Made by a program: the position numbers and the translations under genes. Shown in pieces: positions 10,331 through 17,772 of a stretch of DNA of 36,185 nucleotides (within the stretch, counting starts at the first letter, position 1; every line of letters begins with the position of its first letter). The stretch is from positions 1 through 36,185 of the forward strand of contig CAUJIM010000047.1 of the NCBI GenBank assembly GCA_963205335.1. Direction: 5' to 3'. This stretch comes from Pseudomonadota bacterium (lineage in GTDB: Bacteria; Pseudomonadota; Gammaproteobacteria; Burkholderiales; Burkholderiaceae_C). Under the pieces are notes generated by a model. It saw only the letters and a list, made by a program, of their open reading frames with translations. It did no database searches and was not told where the DNA came from.

Positions 10331-10621
10331 GTGAAGGTCATCCACACCACCGAAATATTCGATGACTGGTTTGTCGGCCTGCGCGACAAGTTGGCACAGA
10401 AGCGCATACAGGCGCGAATTCGCCGGGCCGAACTGGGCAACTTTGGCGACTGTGAACCTGTCGGCGAAGGTGTTTCGGAGATGCGGATTCACTACGGGCC
10501 GGGCTACCGCGTGTATTTCGCGCAGCGCGGCATGGAGATCGTGATCCTCCTGGCCGGTGGCGACAAATCCACTCAAGGCAAAGATATCAGGACCGCGTTG
10601 GAGCTGGCACGCAAGCTATAA
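10331..10621 (+). CDS. HigB/RelE-like type II toxin (addiction module killer protein)
   Basis: A 96-residue member of the RelE-superfamily toxins annotated as addiction-module killer proteins, which cleave mRNA at the ribosome. Family signatures are GVSEMRIHYGPGYRVYF and LLAGGDKSTQGKDI near the C-terminus. I chose GTG at 10331 because (M)KVIHTTEIFDDW lines up with typical family N-termini and because the -10 box of the only good promoter covers the ATG at 10322. The latter start would give 99 residues. The antitoxin follows 10 bases after the stop. It is divergent from tex. Toxicity is inferred from family membership, not shown. Confidence 0.88.
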   Translation: MKVIHTTEIFDDWFVGLRDKLAQKRIQARIRRAELGNFGDCEPVGEGVSEMRIHYGPGYRVYFAQRGMEIVILLAGGDKSTQGKDIRTALELARKL

Positions 10622-10631
10622 GGGAAGCGCC

Positions 10632-10934
10632 ATGGGAAGCATCAAACTGCGCAAGTGGGACAGCGCCGAATACCTCAAGACCGAGGAAGACATGGTGCTG
10701 TACCTGCAAGCATGCATGGACGAGGCGGGCGATGACGCCGCCTTCATCGCGGCGGCTTTGGGGGATATCGCCCGAGCCAAAGGCATGAGCCAGCTCGCCA
10801 AGGAGACAGGGCTGGGCCGCGAAAGCCTCTACAAGGCGTTGTCCGGCGAGAGCAACCCGAGTTTCGGCACCATCCTGAAGGTGATGCACGCGCTGGGCAT
10901 CAAGCTGCAGCCGCAAGCCATCGCCCAGGCCTGA
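10632..10934 (+). CDS. HigA-like antitoxin with Xre-type HTH
   Basis: A 100-residue antitoxin of the family paired with these killer proteins. A helix-turn-helix is visible in the C-terminal half (MSQLAKETGLGRESLYKALS), followed by GESNPSFGTILKVMHALGIKL. The N-terminal part (WDSAEYLKTEEDMVLYLQA) probably contacts the toxin. ATG at 10632 has GGGAAG just upstream. In this arrangement, toxin first and antitoxin second, the antitoxin normally neutralises the toxin and represses the shared promoter. No operator could be identified with confidence near the promoter at 10295-10323. Confidence 0.88.
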   Translation: MGSIKLRKWDSAEYLKTEEDMVLYLQACMDEAGDDAAFIAAALGDIARAKGMSQLAKETGLGRESLYKALSGESNPSFGTILKVMHALGIKLQPQAIAQA

Positions 10935-11049
10935 CCGAGGCGCGTGCTGTTTGCGGGCAGATCCGCCGCTGCCCTCCATGCGTGTCCCGCGTATCTCTCT
11001 GCCGTAGCCGTGGGGGGATGATTCCGCGTGTGGGCGCCCGTCCGGAATG

Positions 11050-11111
11050 CTCCAAAAAGAGGAGCTGCTTGCGCTTGAATCGTAAGGGGTGAGATCGTTT
11101 CTGGTGCAAAA
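11050..11111 (+). repeat. TAGCTGCT-type interspersed repeat, copy 5 (degenerate)
   Basis: Elements are CTCCAAAAAGAGGAGCTGCT, TGCGCTTGAATCG, then a poorly conserved second arm. It lies in the 240-base gap between the antitoxin and the MFS gene, upstream of the small reading frame at 11119. Confidence 0.5.
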
Positions 11112-11118
11112 TCGCCCG

Positions 11119-11178
11119 ATGCCAGAAAAAACCATTGCGCCGTTTTCCCGTGCCGTTGCCATGCAGGGGCGGCCGTGA
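11119..11178 (+). CDS. Possible 19-residue leader peptide upstream of the MFS gene
   Basis: ATG at 11119 opens MPEKTIAPFSRAVAMQGRP and stops at TGA 11176-11178. That stop overlaps the GTG start of the MFS gene by sharing GTGA. Such an overlap usually means translational coupling. No conservation data are available and no clear Shine-Dalgarno precedes the ATG, so this may be chance. Confidence 0.3.
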   Translation: MPEKTIAPFSRAVAMQGRP

Positions 11179-12599
11179 CGGGTGTCGCTGCCGGGCGGCC
11201 GGACGAGGCGCCGCAGGCCGGGGCGGCAGACAAGGCACCGCCGGTGCCGCGCGTGCGCATCTTTCTCGTCATCGCCCTGTCCTTGATGATGATGTCGATC
11301 GATTCGACCATTGTCGCCACCGCGCTGCACGAGCTGCAGCATGGGCTGGACACCTCGATCAACTGGGCCGGCTGGACGCTCACGGCGTATTCGCTCGGCT
11401 TCGTCGCGGCGGTGCCGATCGCCGGCAAGCTGAGCGAGCGCTACGGGCGCAGGCGGGTGTTCATCGGCTCGGTGTTCGTGTTCACGCTGGCCTCGCTGCT
11501 GTGCGGGCTGGCCAACGACATCTACCTGCTGATCGCGCTGCGCGTGCTGCAGGCGGCGGGCGGGGCGGGCTTCACGCCGTCGGCCACCGGCATCATCGTG
11601 GACCACTTCGGCAGCGCGCGCGACCGGGCGGTGAGCCTGTTCGGCAGCATCTTCCCCGTGGGCGCGATGATCGGGCCGATCTTCGGCGGGCTGTTCGTCA
11701 CCTACTGGAGCTGGCGCGGGGTGTTCCTGGTGAACGTGCCGCTCGGGCTGGTGATCCTGTTCTTCGCCTGGCGCCTGATCCCGCACGACCGCCGGGGCCG
11801 GCAGGGCGGCGGCCGCCTGGACCTGGGGGGCATGGCGCTGCTCAGCGCCTGCGTGCTGGCCGGCATGCTGGGGGTGAATTACCTGGGAGAGCGCGGCGTG
11901 GCGCCGACCTCGGCGCTGGTGTGGCTGCCGCTGCTGGTGGCGGTGGTGGCGGGCTGGGCCTTCGTGCGCCACCTGCGGCGGGTGGAGCAGCCTTTCATCG
12001 AGCCGCGCCTGCTCTTCGGGCGCGACTTCGGCGTGGTCAATCTGGTGAACGTGATCTTTGGCGGCATCCCGGTGGGGGTGGTGGTCCTGGCGCCGCTGTA
12101 TGCCATCAACCGCTACGGCGTCGATGCGCTCTCGGCCGGCACGCTGTTGATCGCGCAGGGCATCGCCAGCGTGGGGATGTCGGTGCTGGCGGTGCTGGTG
12201 CTGCGGCGCTCGGGCTACCGGCTGCCGATCGGCGTCGGCGGCGTGGTGACGGCGCTGGGGCTGGCCTTGATGGCGCTGCCGCCGCAGGCGGGCCTCTCGC
12301 CCTACGCCTGGCTGGCCACCGCGGCCTTCATTGCCGGCAGCGGCATGGGCATGGTCAACCCGGCCAGCCGCAACGCCGGGCTGCAGCTGGCGCCCGAGCA
12401 TTCCTCGTCGCTCGCGGCCATACGCTCGATGTTCATGTCCACCGGCACCATCGTCTCGGTCTCGCTGGCGACCGCGGTGATCGCGCCCGCGGCCGATCCC
12501 GGGCGGGCGCAGGCCTGGGTCTTCGCCGCCGTCGCGCTGCTGCTGGTGTGCGCGCTCGGGCTGGTGCGCAGGGTGCCGGAGCACAAGGGCGCGTGGTAG
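11175..12599 (+). CDS. MFS transporter, DHA2 family (EmrB/QacA-like)
   Basis: A 474-residue inner-membrane protein of the major facilitator superfamily, length and character of 14-helix DHA2 drug/H+ antiporters. After a hydrophilic start, the first helix carries LMMMSIDSTIVATALHEL, the DHA2 motif D1 region. Motif A follows as GKLSERYGRRRVF. Motif C-like glycines are in GAMIGPIFGGLF. The start is GTG at 11175; the ATGs just upstream are out of frame. It probably exports hydrophobic compounds, but no substrate can be assigned. No regulator or membrane-fusion partner is adjacent. It follows the toxin-antitoxin pair on the same strand and converges with the wrbA-like gene. Confidence 0.88.
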   Translation: MTGVAAGRPDEAPQAGAADKAPPVPRVRIFLVIALSLMMMSIDSTIVATALHELQHGLDTSINWAGWTLTAYSLGFVAAVPIAGKLSERYGRRRVFIGSVFVFTLASLLCGLANDIYLLIALRVLQAAGGAGFTPSATGIIVDHFGSARDRAVSLFGSIFPVGAMIGPIFGGLFVTYWSWRGVFLVNVPLGLVILFFAWRLIPHDRRGRQGGGRLDLGGMALLSACVLAGMLGVNYLGERGVAPTSALVWLPLLVAVVAGWAFVRHLRRVEQPFIEPRLLFGRDFGVVNLVNVIFGGIPVGVVVLAPLYAINRYGVDALSAGTLLIAQGIASVGMSVLAVLVLRRSGYRLPIGVGGVVTALGLALMALPPQAGLSPYAWLATAAFIAGSGMGMVNPASRNAGLQLAPEHSSSLAAIRSMFMSTGTIVSVSLATAVIAPAADPGRAQAWVFAAVALLLVCALGLVRRVPEHKGAW

Positions 12600-12636
12600 C
12601 CCGGAGGCGGCCCGCGCCAGCGGCGCCGCAACGTGG

Positions 12637-13230
12637 TCAGCCGGCGAGCTTGCCGGCGACTTCCACCAGGCGCCGGGTCTGGTAGCGCACGATGTCCAGC
12701 ACCTCGTCCGTCGGCGTGCCCATGTTGCTGCTGGCGCCGTAGGGGTTGCCCAGCCCCTTGAACATCACCGGGTCGGTGAAGCCCGGAGGCACGATGACCG
12801 AGCCCCAGTGCATGAAGGTGGTGTACAGGCCGAGCAGCGTCGATTCCTGCCCGCCGTGCAGGTTCTGCGCGCTGGTCGTGGCGCTCACTGCCTTGCCGGC
12901 GAGCTTGCCCTGCTGCCAGATGGGGCCCAGCGTGTCGATGAACGCGCGCATCTGGCTGGCCACGGTGCCGAAGCGCGTCGGTGCGCTGAACAGGAAGGCG
13001 TTGGCCCACTCCAGGTCCGCGGGCTGGGCGACGGGGATGTGCGCGGTCTTTTGCGCGTGGCCGTGCCACGCCGCGACCGATTGCACGACCTCGGGCGGCG
13101 CCGTCTCCGCCACGCGGCGCAGGCGTACCTCGGCCCCCGCGGCCTGGGCCGCTTCGGCGGCCGCCTCGGCCATCGTGTGGTTGGTGCCGTAGGCGCTGTA
13201 GTAGACGACAGCCAGCCGGACATTGCTCAT
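12637..13230 (-). CDS. wrbA: NAD(P)H:quinone oxidoreductase, WrbA-type flavoprotein
   Basis: A 197-residue flavodoxin-fold protein of the WrbA family (type IV NAD(P)H:quinone oxidoreductase). Members use FMN for two-electron quinone reduction, limiting redox cycling. The FMN phosphate loop is [15 protein letters not shown] (8-22). [16 protein letters not shown] and [19 protein letters not shown] are further family blocks, and [11 protein letters not shown] lies near the C-terminus. ATG at 13230 is preceded by GGAGAACCCC. It is divergent from a LysR regulator across a 194-base gap, which suggests that regulator controls it. Several WrbA-like paralogues are common in this family, so the name is at family level. 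Confidence 0.88.
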   Translation of the reverse strand: MSNVRLAVVYYSAYGTNHTMAEAAAEAAQAAGAEVRLRRVAETAPPEVVQSVAAWHGHAQKTAHIPVAQPADLEWANAFLFSAPTRFGTVASQMRAFIDTLGPIWQQGKLAGKAVSATTSAQNLHGGQESTLLGLYTTFMHWGSVIVPPGFTDPVMFKGLGNPYGASSNMGTPTDEVLDIVRYQTRRLVEVAGKLAG

Positions 13231-13424
13231 GGGGTTCTCCTATGGGGGTTGTGACGCAGATGAAGGGGACGCTGCGGGTGCCGGGGCAGACCGGTTCGCG
13301 GCCTGCGGGAAAGGCACGCCAATCAAGGGCAAACCCCTGACTGCAGCACTGTCGTTATTATCAAACACGAGCCAATGCTTCTTTGGTGATTGAATCCGGG
13401 TTGGTTTGTTCTATTTATGGAACG
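13231..13424. promoter_or_regulatory. Divergent control region between wrbA-like and lysR-like genes
   Basis: A 194-base gap between divergent genes, the usual place for a LysR-type operator. An AT-rich stretch at 13350-13400 holds a GATAAT-like -10 for the leftward gene (minus strand, near 13360). A loose ATCA/TGAT pair flanks about 23 bases. No clear T-N11-A box could be fixed. Confidence 0.35.
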
Positions 13425-14357
13425 ATGAACGATTTCAACGACATGCTGTATTTCGCCGAGGTGGCCGAGCGCGGCGGCTTCGCGGCGGCCGGGCGCGCGC
13501 TCGGCATCCCCAAGTCGCGCCTGTCGCGCCGCGTGGCCGGGCTGGAGGCGCAACTGGGCGTGCGCCTGTTGCAGCGCACCACGCGCACCCTGTCGCTGAC
13601 CGAGGTGGGGCATGCCTACCTGCGCCATTGCCAGGCGATGCGTGAGTCGGCCCAGGCGGCGGCCGATGCCGTGGCGCAGGTCCAGTCGGAGCCGCGCGGC
13701 ACCGTCCGGGTCACCTGTCCCGTGACACTGGCGCAGACCGTGCTGGCGGACGTGCTGCCGGACTACCTCGCGCGCTACCCCGAGGTGCGGCTGGACATGC
13801 AGGTGACGAACCGGGTGGTCAACGTCGTGGAGGAGGGTGTGGATGTCGCGCTGCGCGTGCGCAGCTCGCTCGAGGAAAGCGGCTCCATGGTCGTCAAGCG
13901 CCTCGACGAGGTCTGCGAGGTGCTGGTCGCGAGCCCCGCGCAGCTGGCGCGCCAGGGCACTCCCGCCGTGTTGCGGGACCTGGCGGCCATGGACACCCTG
14001 CTGATGCCCGCGGATGCCGACGGCCACATGGGCGTGCGCCTGATCGGCTCCGACGGGCGCGAGGAGACGGTGCAGCTGAACCCGCGCTGCGTGGTCGACG
14101 ACCTGCTCACGCTCAAGACCGCCGCGCTGGCGGGCACCGGGCTGTGCTGGCTGCCCGATTACATGTGCGTGGCCGAACTGCACGCGGGGCGCCTCGTGCA
14201 GGTGCTGCCCGGCTGGCAGCGGCCCAAGGCCATCGTGCACGCGGTGTTCGCCTCGCGCCGCGGCATGTCGCCCGCGGTGCGCAGCTTCCTGGATTTTCTG
14301 GGCGAGGCGGTGCCCCGGAACCGGGCACTGGCGAACCAGCGCGCGCGGGCGGCCTGA
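13425..14357 (+). CDS. LysR-family transcriptional regulator
   Basis: A 310-residue LysR-type regulator. The N-terminal winged helix-turn-helix is plain (FAAAGRALGIPKSRLSRRVA, then LEAQLGVRLLQRTTRTLSLT). The effector-binding domain follows from about residue 90. ATG at 13425 (MNDFNDMLYFAEV) matches family N-termini; the upstream in-frame start adds 14 unrelated residues. The final residues are Ala/Arg-rich and look unstructured. It is divergent from the wrbA-like gene, the typical LysR arrangement with its target. The likely inducer is a quinone or aromatic electrophile, by analogy with related pairs, but the sequence does not show this. Confidence 0.9.
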   Translation: MNDFNDMLYFAEVAERGGFAAAGRALGIPKSRLSRRVAGLEAQLGVRLLQRTTRTLSLTEVGHAYLRHCQAMRESAQAAADAVAQVQSEPRGTVRVTCPVTLAQTVLADVLPDYLARYPEVRLDMQVTNRVVNVVEEGVDVALRVRSSLEESGSMVVKRLDEVCEVLVASPAQLARQGTPAVLRDLAAMDTLLMPADADGHMGVRLIGSDGREETVQLNPRCVVDDLLTLKTAALAGTGLCWLPDYMCVAELHAGRLVQVLPGWQRPKAIVHAVFASRRGMSPAVRSFLDFLGEAVPRNRALANQRARAA

Positions 14358-14409
14358 CCTGCTGCCCCGGCTGCAGGGGGACCGGCAAGGCGCCGGCCGG
14401 CCTCGCCGC

Positions 14410-14916
14410 TCATTCGTTCTCCGAAGCGCCCACTTCCAGTGCGAGGGCGGCGAGCTGCTCCAGCGTTTCCCGGAACTGCCGGGCCTTTGCGGGAGACAGG
14501 GGGCTCAGGAGTTGTTTTTCCAGCTCGGCCGCGTACGGCACGATGGTCTCGTAGACCGTTCTTCCGGCCGGCGTGAGGCTCAGGGGTTTCACGCGCAGGT
14601 CGTGCTGCGATTCGGAGCGGCACACATAGCCCAGGCCCTCCAGGCGCTTGACGGCGCGATGGACCGCGACGGCATCCATCACCGAGCGCTCGACCAGGTC
14701 CGACGCCGCGCAGGCATCGCTCTGCCCCACCAGGGCGAGCACGCGCCACTCCGTGCGCGAGATGTCGAACTTGCGCTTGCACACCACCTCCAGCGCCTTG
14801 CTCAGGCGGCTGGAAAGCGAGGCCAGCTGATAAGGCACGTAATGCTCCATCAACAGCCTTTTGGGCGGACGAACGGGCATTTTCTGTGGCTCGGTAGAAA
14901 CCCTAGTTATTTTCAT
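14410..14916 (-). CDS. MarR-family transcriptional regulator
   Basis: A 168-residue MarR-type dimeric regulator. The winged helix is seen in ISRTEWRVLALVGQ and CAASDLVERSVMDAVAVHRA, then KRLEGLGYVCRSESQHDLR, where the wing holds the conserved D-R region. ATG at 14916 sits inside a perfect palindrome TTTCATATGAAA. If a downstream start were used (for example the MPVRPP Met), the palindrome would lie in the leader instead. The gene is divergent from the Bug-protein gene, with about 105 bases between. Two similar operator-like sequences there suggest that it controls itself and the neighbouring cluster. Its ligand may be a product of that pathway. This is inference. Confidence 0.87.
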   Translation of the reverse strand: MKITRVSTEPQKMPVRPPKRLLMEHYVPYQLASLSSRLSKALEVVCKRKFDISRTEWRVLALVGQSDACAASDLVERSVMDAVAVHRAVKRLEGLGYVCRSESQHDLRVKPLSLTPAGRTVYETIVPYAAELEKQLLSPLSPAKARQFRETLEQLAALALEVGASENE

Positions 14917-14945
14917 ATGAAATCTTTTTAAAATTTCAAATGTAA
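14911..14945. promoter_or_regulatory. Candidate MarR operator: two TTTCAWATGWAA sites
   Basis: A perfect 12-base palindrome TTTCATATGAAA (14911-14922) overlaps the marR start codon. A second copy, TTTCAAATGTAA (14934-14945), is 23 bases away, about two helical turns. Both lie in an AT-rich island that contrasts with the GC-rich surroundings. Confidence 0.5.
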
Positions 14946-15021
14946 TTTTATCCGAGGCGACCGAGCGGCTCGTACCGGCCGGCCTTCACACCGTCTTTTG
15001 CCCTCAAGAAAGTAGTTTCAA

Positions 15022-16011
15022 GTGAATCCATCCCCAGCATTTTCCACACGTCGCGACCTCCTGAAGCTGTCGCTGGCCCTCGGCGGCTTCGCTTGCGGCG
15101 GCGCCTTCGCGCAGTCGGGGCGCCCGGTGAGCCTGGTGGTTCCCGTTCCGCCTGGCGGCGGCATGGACAGCACCGCGCGCATCACCGCCGAGCAACTGCG
15201 GCCGGCGCTGGGCAGCGTCATCGTCGACAACCGGCCCGGCGCAGCGCTGAGGATCGCACTGCATGCCGTCAAGAACGCCGTGCCGGACGGTCATACCCTG
15301 CTGTTCACGGCCGTATCGCCCTTCACGATCTATCCCTTCGTCTATGCCAAGCCCGGCTACCGCGCCGAGGGCGACCTGCTGCCGGTCGCTCCCGTGGTGT
15401 CCTACGAATTCGCGATCGCCGTGGCGGGCAGCAGCCCGGTCAAGTCGCTGGCCGAGTACCTGGCGGCGGCGAAAAAAGACCCTCAGACCTATGGGCTGTA
15501 TGCGGTGCCCGCCGCGGGATCGGCCGCGCACTTCGCTGGCGCGGCACTGGCCGCTGCGGCGGGCGTACCTTTGAAGTACGTGCCCTACAAGGGTTCGGCA
15601 CCCGCCATGCAGGATCTGATCGGAGGCCACGTGCCGGCCTGCGCGAACGTGCTGGGCGAATTTCTCCCCTATCGCGGCACGGACAAGGTTCGCGTGCTGG
15701 CCACGACGGGGGCCCGCAGGTCCGCCTTCATGCCCGACGTTCCGACGATGCGGGAGCTGGGCTTCAAGGACGTCGTGGCGGACGAGCAGTTCGGCATCTT
15801 CGCGCCCGCGGGCACCCCGGTCGCGCTGGTCGACAAGCTCAATGCCGCCATCGTTGCCGCCACGCAGAAGGAGGAAGTGCGCAAGCGTTTCGCCGAACTC
15901 GGCTACGACGCCGTCCAGTCGAGCCCGAGCGAATTCGCGGCCAGGCTGCGGGAGGCGCGCGCGTTCTGGGGCCCCGTCGTCAAGTCGACGGGCTTCACCC
16001 TCGACGAATGA
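15022..16011 (+). CDS. Bug/TctC-type periplasmic substrate-binding protein
   Basis: A 329-residue binding protein of the Bug (TctC) family, which capture carboxylates and other small metabolites in the periplasm. The N-terminus carries a twin-arginine-like motif TRRDLLK (9-15), then a hydrophobic stretch and an AFA-Q cleavage site near residue 30. Family motifs VPVPPGGGMDSTAR, DNRPGA, VPYKGSAPAMQDLIGGHV and PDVPTMRELGF are all present. The start is GTG at 15022, after CAAGAAAG. The membrane partners TctA and TctB are not in the window, so it is an orphan, as most Bug genes are. It is first in a likely operon with the GH88 gene (28-base gap). The ligand may be a uronate, judged only from that neighbour. 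Confidence 0.9.
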   Translation: MNPSPAFSTRRDLLKLSLALGGFACGGAFAQSGRPVSLVVPVPPGGGMDSTARITAEQLRPALGSVIVDNRPGAALRIALHAVKNAVPDGHTLLFTAVSPFTIYPFVYAKPGYRAEGDLLPVAPVVSYEFAIAVAGSSPVKSLAEYLAAAKKDPQTYGLYAVPAAGSAAHFAGAALAAAAGVPLKYVPYKGSAPAMQDLIGGHVPACANVLGEFLPYRGTDKVRVLATTGARRSAFMPDVPTMRELGFKDVVADEQFGIFAPAGTPVALVDKLNAAIVAATQKEEVRKRFAELGYDAVQSSPSEFAARLREARAFWGPVVKSTGFTLDE

Positions 16012-16038
16012 ATCAACTTGCTCAAGAGAAAGAAAGAA

Positions 16039-17193
16039 ATGCTGAAATTCGAACCCCGCTGGCAACAAGCGCTCGATCATCTGTGCGAGCGCATCCTGCA
16101 GATTCGCAGCGCCGTCGGCGAGCAGTGGCCCTACCACTGCGACCCGGCGACGGGCGAGTGGGACACCACCGAAGACGGCGACTGGTGCGGCGGTCACTGG
16201 GTCGAGTGCCTGCGCATCGTCGGGGAGCTCACGGGCGACCAGCGCCTGATCGACGAGTCGGCCCAGCGCACCGAGCGGCTGCGCCGCTACCTCGAGCGCG
16301 ACGACATGTTCCGCGGCCACCGCTTCTACTACTCGGCGGCGCGGCAGTTCGCGTGGACGGGCGAGGCCAAATACCGCACCCTGGCGCTGGCCGCGGCCTG
16401 GGCCGTGCGGTCGATGGCCATGCCGTCCAACGGCGGGATGCCGATCGGCACGCAGGTCCAGGTCCGCTCGACGACGCTCTCCGGCCGCGACAAGGTGTGC
16501 GTGGACAACGTCCACCCCAACCTCATCCTGGACTGGTGGGCGTACCGGCAGACCGGTGACGAGGCCTTCGCGCAGGGCGCGCGCCGGCACCTGGACCTCA
16601 CCTACCGCGATTTCGTGCTGGCCGACGGCTCGACCATCGAATTCATCGACTACGACGCCGAGTCCGGCCGCAAGCTGCGCCACTACACGCTGCTCGGCGC
16701 GCACGACGAGAGCTGCTGGTCGCGCGGCCAGTCCTGGGCCGTCGCGGGCTACCTGCGCGCCTGGGAGGCGCTGAAGGACGAGCGCTACCTGGCCATCGGC
16801 AACAAGCTGCTGGACTACTGGATGGCCAACACCGACGAGACCGGCGTGCCGCCCTGGGACTTCAAGGACCCGGCGCTCGAGACCGACCGCGCCTCGGTCC
16901 CGCTGGACACCTCGGCCGCCGCGGTGGTGGTGGAACAGCTGGCGCGCATGGCGGTGCTGCCGGATCTGCCACCGGGCGCGCAGGCCGCGGTCGACCGCCT
17001 GCAGCCCATGCTCGACGGCTTGCTGCAGCACCTGACGCCGCGGCCCGGCGTGTCCGATCGATCCGCGGGCGTGCTGCTCGATGGCTGCTTCAACCAGCCC
17101 CGGCGCTACGCCAACCGCAGCGAGCTGATCTGGGGCAGCGCCTACCTGCTGTTCGCCCTGTACTACCTGAAGACCGGGCGCGTGGTCGAGTGA
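16039..17193 (+). CDS. GH88-family unsaturated glucuronyl hydrolase-like protein
   Basis: A 384-residue protein of the (alpha/alpha)6-barrel GH88 family. Members hydrolyse the unsaturated uronic acid left at the non-reducing end by polysaccharide lyases. Diagnostic stretches are VDNVHPNLILDWWA (Asp156, a likely catalytic position), DESCWSRGQSWAVAGYLRA, PLDTSAAAVVVEQLARM and the C-terminal ELIWGSAYLLFALYYL. No signal peptide is visible, so it acts in the cytoplasm after uptake. ATG at 16039 was chosen for the purine-rich AAGAGAAAGAAAG before it; a TTG seven codons upstream is possible. The stop overlaps the next start (GTGA). No lyase or uronate catabolic gene is nearby, so the true substrate is uncertain. 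Confidence 0.82.
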   Translation: MLKFEPRWQQALDHLCERILQIRSAVGEQWPYHCDPATGEWDTTEDGDWCGGHWVECLRIVGELTGDQRLIDESAQRTERLRRYLERDDMFRGHRFYYSAARQFAWTGEAKYRTLALAAAWAVRSMAMPSNGGMPIGTQVQVRSTTLSGRDKVCVDNVHPNLILDWWAYRQTGDEAFAQGARRHLDLTYRDFVLADGSTIEFIDYDAESGRKLRHYTLLGAHDESCWSRGQSWAVAGYLRAWEALKDERYLAIGNKLLDYWMANTDETGVPPWDFKDPALETDRASVPLDTSAAAVVVEQLARMAVLPDLPPGAQAAVDRLQPMLDGLLQHLTPRPGVSDRSAGVLLDGCFNQPRRYANRSELIWGSAYLLFALYYLKTGRVVE

Positions 17194-17597
17194 GCTGCCG
17201 CATGCCCGGCACCCCGGAGGCGGCCGTGCTCTGCGAGGGCGCCGTCGTCGAGGTCGTCGTTTTCAATCTGCGCGACACCGGGGCCGCCGGCTTCCTGGCC
17301 GTGCTCGAAGAAGCCGCCGCGCTGCTCGCCGGCGCCTCGGGCTACCTCGGCCATCGGATGGGGCCGTGCCTGGAGTCCGGGCAGGAGTTCGTCCTGATGA
17401 TCTGGTGGGCGTCGGTGGAGGACCACACGATGCGGTTTCGCCAATCGCCCGTGTACGCCCAGTGGCGGCGGCTGATCGATCCGCACGTCCATCGGGCGCC
17501 CTGGACCCGGCACTTCCAGCTGGCGCCGGCCGGACGCGCAAGGACGCAGCCGGCCGGCCCCGGCTTTCGCGATCGAAGAGGCGCGTCGATGGATTGA
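17190..17597 (+). CDS. Small antibiotic-biosynthesis-monooxygenase (ABM)-fold protein
   Basis: A 135-residue protein. Its first two thirds look like a dimeric ferredoxin-like ABM domain: VVEVVVFNLRDTGAAGFLAV, then GYLGHRMGPCLESGQEFVLM and IWWASVEDHTMRFRQSPVY. The C-terminal 35 residues are Arg/Pro-rich and look unstructured. The GTG at 17190 overlaps the GH88 stop by four bases, implying translational coupling. ATG at 17202 is an alternative start. Members of this fold include monooxygenases, mutarotase-like proteins and stress proteins, so activity cannot be read off. A role in handling the sugar product is possible, since mutarotases share the fold. Confidence 0.7.
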   Translation: MSCRMPGTPEAAVLCEGAVVEVVVFNLRDTGAAGFLAVLEEAAALLAGASGYLGHRMGPCLESGQEFVLMIWWASVEDHTMRFRQSPVYAQWRRLIDPHVHRAPWTRHFQLAPAGRARTQPAGPGFRDRRGASMD

Positions 17598-17610
17598 ACC
17601 GAGCAGGCCA

Positions 17611-17691
17611 CGGTTGCTGCCAGAGCACTCTGGGTACCTCGGCGTCGAGGTTGATGACGCCCTGGAGATTTCCGAGCAGGCAGAGACCTGA
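17611..17691 (+). pseudogene. C-terminal remnant of a tyrosine recombinase/integrase
   Basis: The plus strand encodes RLLPEHSGYLGVEVDDAL, then EISEQAET and a stop (TGA 17689-17691). This strongly resembles the C-terminal tail of a common small proteobacterial tyrosine recombinase, which ends ...TVRYLGxxVDDALxxAEQTE. Only about 25 residues survive and the catalytic Arg/His positions are absent. It shows that a mobile element once adjoined this spot, between the GH88 cluster and the ABC transporter. The match is from memory of the family, so a search should confirm it. Confidence 0.6.
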
Positions 17692-17772
17692 TCCACCGGC
17701 CGGTTGGCCGCCGCTACACCTTTTTCTTTGCCAGAGCGCTGCGTCACCGGCACGTGGGTAGCCTGGCGACGA

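Noticed and set aside
10587-12584. Long minus-strand open frame (665 codons) opposite the antitoxin and MFS genes
   Set aside because: His/Arg/Gln-rich shadow; the plus strand carries recognisable families.
17163-17753. Minus-strand frame of 196 codons over the ABM gene and the integrase remnant
   Set aside because: No recognisable domain. It covers a supported plus-strand gene and a remnant.
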